DNA of 64,000 bases from Gordius sp. MW1 (Eukaryota > Nematomorpha > Gordioida > Gordea > Gordiidae): contig OZ038526.1 of assembly GCA_964036665.1 (NCBI GenBank), forward strand, positions 19,716,001 through 19,780,000. The letters are read 5' to 3'. This document shows positions 59,767 to 64,000 of this stretch, piece by piece. Both the position numbers and the translations under genes were made by a program. The notes under the pieces are model-generated. The model was not told the origin of the DNA and did no database searches. It saw only the letters and a program-made list of their open reading frames with translations. The number at the start of each line of letters is the position of its first letter. The stretch's first letter is position 1.

Positions 59767-60699
59767 ACGGTAAGTTTAGATTATTTAGCATTGATTATAT
59801 AACAAATTTTAGGTTTTTAAAGTGAAAGTTGTCTCCAGCAAAATTTGTCTATTTTTCATTTTAAATTGTTAATTATTATTATTAATCTGTATTTGTAAAT
59901 ATTTGTGATTATATTTAAATAAAAATTTTATATTTTCCCATTGATTGATAAATCTCAACAAAATTTGCAAAAAAATACATTATCAACATGTAAAATTTAA
60001 GAAGGGAAAGGCAGAGCATTTAGAATTGGAATTATAATTCATTACTTTTTATAGCTTTTTAACTTGCCATTTATTTATTTAAATTGAGAGAAGGGAGGAC
60101 TTAAAGAGGAAAAATTCAAGACACTAACATACCTTATAACCTTTGAAAATTTAACAATCAAAATAAACTATTTCAATTTCCACACACTCAATTTAACTTT
60201 ATTTTTACAAAATATTAGTGCTAAATAGATTAAGATTGAGTGTTATTTATTAAAATTACTGAGCACTTTTTTAAAAATACTGAGCATTTTGGATTTATAA
60301 CTGAGCAATATTAAGATTATTTACTGAGCATTTTGGATTTATAACTGAGCAATATTAAGATTATTTACTGAGCATTTTGGATTTAAAACTGAGCAATATT
60401 AAGATTATTTACTGAGCATTTTTGAATTTTTTACTGAGCACGTTAATAAAATACTGAGCATATTTTACCGAGCAGCTGAGCATTTAAATAACATCCATTT
60501 ACAAGGGTAATAGCATCATAAACGAAACATCAATGGGATCACATGTAAACCCATTAGAATATTGGGCAACAAATACTTCCGATTTTGAATCGGGTCGAAC
60601 TGATGAAAATGACAACTGATGAAAAAAAATGAAACACAAACAAGATACCTAGTCTTTATTTTTAAATTAAAAAATTCTTATTTATATTGAATATGATAT

Positions 60700-61110
60700 A
60701 ATGCAATTAATATATAATTAATAAAGTTAGGGACTCATATAGTAACTAGTAATATACAATAGACTATAATTAAGCTATTAAAATCAAGCTTTTGTTGAAT
60801 TTGCTATAACTGTGTCTAGTACATATATATTTAATCATAATTAATAATATACAATAGGGTATAATTAATCTATTTAAATAAAAGCTTTTGATAAATTATA
60901 TGAATTGCTATAACTATGTCTGTACTTATATACTTTAAATATAATAGTAAAATACAATAGGGTATAATTAATCTATTAAAATAATAGCTTTTGATAAATT
61001 ATATGAATTGCTATAACTATGTCTGTACTTATATACTTTAAAAAAAATAATAATATACAATAGGGTATAATTAATCTATTAAAATAAGAGCTTTTGATAA
61101 ATTATATGAA
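60700..61110. repeat. ~105-bp tandem repeat, four copies
   Basis: Units share ATACAATAGGGTATAATTAATCTATT, in pieces ATACAATAGGG and TATAATTAATCTATT, then AGCTTTTGATAAATTATATG and CTATGTCTGTACTTATATAC. Copies start at about 60750, 60848, 60952 and 61055. Non-coding. 61111-61700 beyond holds a loose duplication around TTAATATTTAATATTGGATTGCA but no gene. Confidence 0.75.
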
Positions 61111-61714
61111 AACTATGTCTAGAAATATTTACAAATCAATAAAAATTGCATATTGGTAATATAGTTTAAATTATATAAAAACACAATATAAATATATTAA
61201 ACTATGGCCTTAAAACTATAAATGTGTGTGCCAAATTTCTATAGAATAGTTTTTATGAATGATGAATTCACTAAGTAAACATAATAGTAAGTAAATGACA
61301 TTAAAAGGAATACAAAAGCATGATTTGAAGGTTTATGTGAATATTTAAGTAGAGAAAATTATTTTTGCTAGATAACATGGGTGTATAAATTGTTGATATA
61401 TGTAATCTATGGTTTTAAATTAAAATCATGATAGATTCAGCAAGGTCAAATAAATATTTAAAATGGTAACCATAAGGCTATTCATTTGCTTAGGTATACA
61501 ACTTTTTATCAAATCTCAAACTTTTTGATGCAAGTTTGATAAAATTTTTAATAAATTGCAAACCAAAATATGATGTAGGTCATTTCAATAGGTCTTATTA
61601 ATATTTAATATTGGATTGCAAACCTTAATGTGATGTATGTTATATAAATAGGTATACTTATGCTACTTTTTATATATACTCTAAATACTAGCTAAAATAC
61701 TTAATAGATAATAC

Positions 61715-61812
61715 CATGGGCCAATGACAAAAAAATTTTCAATACAAAAACCCTTAGAAATTAAAAAAATTATGTTTTGCCTCCCCCAATCCGACACCTG
61801 GCTATGCTCATG
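61715..61812. mobile_element. 98-bp CATGGGCGTAGCCAGG-family MITE
   Basis: Ends CATGGGCCAATG and CCTGGCTATGCTCATG; perfect duplications GATAATAC at 61707-61714 and 61813-61820. The shortest copy in the window. 61821-62238 holds nothing recognised. Confidence 0.85.
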
Positions 61813-62238
61813 GATAATACAAAATAAGGGCTGAGATAAAGAAAATACTCAATTTTTTATGGTGAAGTGTGATTAATGTTTGTAAAAATCATAAAAACAT
61901 CAACAAGGGCTGTAAGATAAAAAATTAACTTATATATATGTAGAAGGACTATTTATTTTTTCCCATATTCTTATATAAGTAATTGTCGTATATAAATATT
62001 AGGAAATATTTTTGTTGATTTCATATTGACATTCGCTGGTATGTTTTCTTTATCTAAAACATATTAATGATATTTCAAAATATGTTACCATTTAAAAAAG
62101 TGTTCATCACATCCCACACATTTTCTTCAGCAACCTTTAGGGTCCTAATTAAATCTAGATTTAAAATTATTTATTTATCTTTTTTTTTTAAAGCTAATAA
62201 TATCTTTTATTAAATGAAACTATATACTACTATAAAAA

Positions 62239-64000
62239 TTATATGCGAGGTAAACATTCAAAAATTGCGATCGCGTTGAAATGACAAATTATAATTCCGA
62301 TTTTCTGTTTTAAAAAAAAAGTTTCCCTTTTGTCAAGGGTATTGGCAGCTATACGGCGCCCCAATTCTTTCAGGAGGGCTTGGGTTTTAGGACCTATTGT
62401 TGTAAGGGTAGTGGTCACTATAGGGCAGAAAAGGAGTGAGGAATTAAGTTCTGCGTATTTAGCTGACTTTATTGTTTCAGAATCGACAAGGGGGTCTTTG
62501 TTTTGGTTTGAGGGTGCAAAGGCATCGGGACAAGTGTAGTCCCATGCTAGGCATAGCCCTTTTGCCCATGGGATGAGGGTCTGTCCATCGGGTCTCTTCT
62601 TGTCGCTAAGGCAAAGACCATTAGGCTCCAATTGGGAGGGAAAGCCAGCCTTATTGAATGTCTTCTGTAGAAAAGCATTAACAGATGTGTGACGTAAAAA
62701 TCTGGCCTTATTAAATTTGCAATGTAGGCCGTGATGACCTTTTGTACCTACAGATGAGCCACATAAGTTGCATTGATGGGGGGCAACTATATCACAACCT
62801 AGGCGGAGCCCTGTTGCGATCCTGAACTCGTTGTTGGAGAGTTGAAGGTCATGGGTCCGACTTGGGATGGCCTCCAACCATTCGTGGCCGGACCTTGATG
62901 CAAAACTTCTTAAAGCTGGTAACTCCTCCAACGAAGCGCCCGATATAAGAGTTTTAAGAGCATGGTCGTAGAGAGGAGTGTTCCAACTTTTTTGAGACTT
63001 TATGGTAGGGAATGGAGTGTTAGGGTCGGACAAAGAGCTCCACATGTCGAGAGCGATTTGGGTAAATGGATCTGGTTGATCGATTATTTTGTCGATGATT
63101 GGTTTGGCTGAAAGTCGACTCGAGATGAAGGCCGACAAAGCTACTAGAGGGGGTGATCTCAGGCCCAAACCACCATATTTTGTGGGGAGGCACGCTTGTT
63201 TCCATTGGGACCCTGTAAAGGAAAGGTTTGTGATTTCTTCGACTACACCTTTGAGTTTTTGGTCGAATATAGATAGAGCATTAGGATTTAAAAATGAGGT
63301 GGATGACCTGAAGATATGATTTATCTTAGGTAAAGAATAGCAGTTTTTAATTAAAAAGAAAGCCTGGTGGACTGGCAAGTAAGAAAGAGGAGGGGTTTGA
63401 TTTCTACTAGTTTTTGTATTGTCTCTGTTAATGACTTGTTACAAGGGTGTGAGCCACCTACGGGAGATCCTAAGTGCGTTAGTTAGTTAGGGTGAACATG
63501 TTTGAAAGCGTCAAAGTATGGGTCTAGGCTTAAAGAGTCAGTATTGTTTTTGCAAACCTCGGTCTTGCTATGATTTAGATGGAGACCAATTATTGAAGCA
63601 TCGACTTCTAGATAAGAGAGGGCTTCTTTGACGTCTTCGGCATTTCCCTTGATGGTACCACCGTCTAGGTACCACAAGTTGAGTGATAGATTATATTTAG
63701 ACGCTAGATCTTCACTCAGGGATTTTATACCTAGTCAGAATAGTAGGGGGCCTAGCGGGTCTCCTTGTTGAATGCCGTCACTCGATGCAATTATTTTGGA
63801 ATCAAGTTGAGCATGTAAGTAGGAGCGTAGCATGCGTTAAAGAAAATGGAGTACTCGGGAAGAGATTTGTAAGCCTCGGTTAAGAAGTGTGACCTGTAGA
63901 TCGTGTTAAATGCGTTTTTAAAGTCAATCTTAGCTAGGATTGAATGGTCGGGGTGAGCTAGGGCTATGCGAACAGCGTGAGAGGCGATTTTACAACCACC
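62239..64000 (-). pseudogene. Non-LTR retrotransposon with CCHC knuckle and restriction-like endonuclease
   Basis: Runs off the right edge. RT motifs (minus strand): QQGDPLGPLLF at about 63762-63730 and WYLDGGT near 63675-63655, where the usual second catalytic Asp is Gly. The 379-codon frame 63378-62239 holds the thumb (PVHQAFFLIKN...YGGLGLRSP), then CCHC C203-x2-C206-x8-H215-x4-C220, then RPDG (262-265), WDYTCPD (279-285) and SAKY (305-308), resembling a PD-(D/E)xK restriction-like endonuclease. RT-CCHC-RLE order is that of R2/CRE/NeSL-type LINEs. Stops at 63716 and between 63483 and 63378 show it is inactive, though its C-terminal frame is long and intact. Confidence 0.85.

Larger units (their letters stand above)
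59218..60480. mobile_element. TGCTCAGTA-ended element inside the hAT transposase
   Basis: The left side has six spaced TGCTCAGTA motifs; the right side has the inverse TACTGAGCA/CTGAGCA repeated about ten times in a ~60-bp tandem. The element splits the hAT C-terminal coding region. ACAAG borders the left end and recurs at 60500, close to the right end, so a ~5-bp duplication is possible but the right edge is uncertain. Inside are a SWIM/AT-hook exon and a tRNA-like sequence. Superfamily unknown. Confidence 0.75.
57166..60625 (+). pseudogene. BED-finger hAT transposase, interrupted and decayed
   Basis: A left end GGGCTGCACCGATATCGGTATCGG of hAT type is followed by the transposase: BED finger (IWNYFIID...C...C...H...H, 57484-57635), the DDE-domain start FTIDIWTRDSGQDS (57999-58038), DNGRNIA and CFAHSLQLVI (58208-58301), DEPTRWNSSYLMIERL (58431-58478) and ILDPRFKNP (58843-58866), then the C-terminal NPLEYWATNTS at 60551. 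Frames break at 57856 and 58303 and by frameshifts near 58750 and 58870. An insertion (59218-60480) splits the C-terminal part after LLELDQYLKTPIDKENK. I do not find the right inverted repeat, so the right boundary is approximate. Confidence 0.88.

Noticed and set aside
62330..63319. Plus-strand frames at 62330-62539 and 63089-63319
   Set aside because: Shadows of the minus-strand endonuclease/thumb frame of the LINE.

Overview
This is a stretch of an AT-rich animal (metazoan) nuclear genome. Three ordinary spliced protein-coding genes, all on the minus strand, are spread thinly through dense layers of transposable elements. The host proteins, the GT-AG introns, one apparent minor-class (U12) AT-AC intron, the tRNA-derived SINEs and the mix of hAT, MULE, piggyBac, LINE and Ty3/gypsy relics all indicate an invertebrate. 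I cannot name the species; an arthropod is a weak guess based on repeat style only.

Host genes. (1) Rabenosyn-5 (RBSN-like), 3906 down to 482 and running off the left edge: seven exons rebuilt with matching phases, N-terminal C2H2 finger, FYVE domain and the following helical region. (2) PSME3IP1/FAM192A-like, 31511 to 30662 plus a likely distal last exon at 25759-25500: its third intron has textbook U12 AT-AC signals. (3) A complete nine-exon SLC7 light-chain amino-acid transporter (LAT2/Asc-1-like, 515 codons plus stop), 49248 down to 34264. Exon phases close exactly at every junction. The genes have no evident functional link (endosomal recycling, proteasome/PA28-gamma regulation, amino-acid transport).

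Layout. 1-480: LINE 3' fragment. 482-3906: rabenosyn, with MITEs in introns. 3945-6000: a perfect palindrome, a 7-copy ~244-bp tandem array and a MULE transposase relic. 6.8-9.6 kb: minor tandem repeats, a deleted hAT with perfect 8-bp target duplication, and piggyBac and GC-rich hAT pieces. 10.9-12.6 kb: decayed reverse-transcriptase element. 13.0-17.5 kb: hAT-like element A, containing a dispersed repeat that carries a perfect 2-kb (ACAT)n array. 17.9-31 kb: dispersed repeats, hairpin-bearing repeats and SINEs around the PSME3IP1 gene. 31.9-33.1 kb: RTE-like LINE interrupted by a MITE. 34.3-49.2 kb: the SLC7 gene; its last intron holds hAT-like element B, itself split by a small LTR element and another hAT that contains a foldback MITE. 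50.5-52.1 kb: hairpin/SINE array. 55.6-57.05 kb: a gypsy relic in permuted order around one LTR. 57.2-60.6 kb: BED-finger hAT transposase pseudogene interrupted by a TGCTCAG-ended element carrying a SWIM/AT-hook exon and a tRNA-like sequence. 62.2-64.0 kb: minus-strand LINE with a CCHC knuckle and a restriction-like endonuclease domain.

The most interesting signals are the U12 AT-AC intron, the nested insertions whose empty sites can be read from paralogous copies within the same window, the MITE family with CATGGGCGTAGCCAGG ends and 8-bp duplications, the permuted single-LTR gypsy arrangement, and the composite TGCTCAG element. I found no bacterial-style operons, CRISPR arrays or defence systems.
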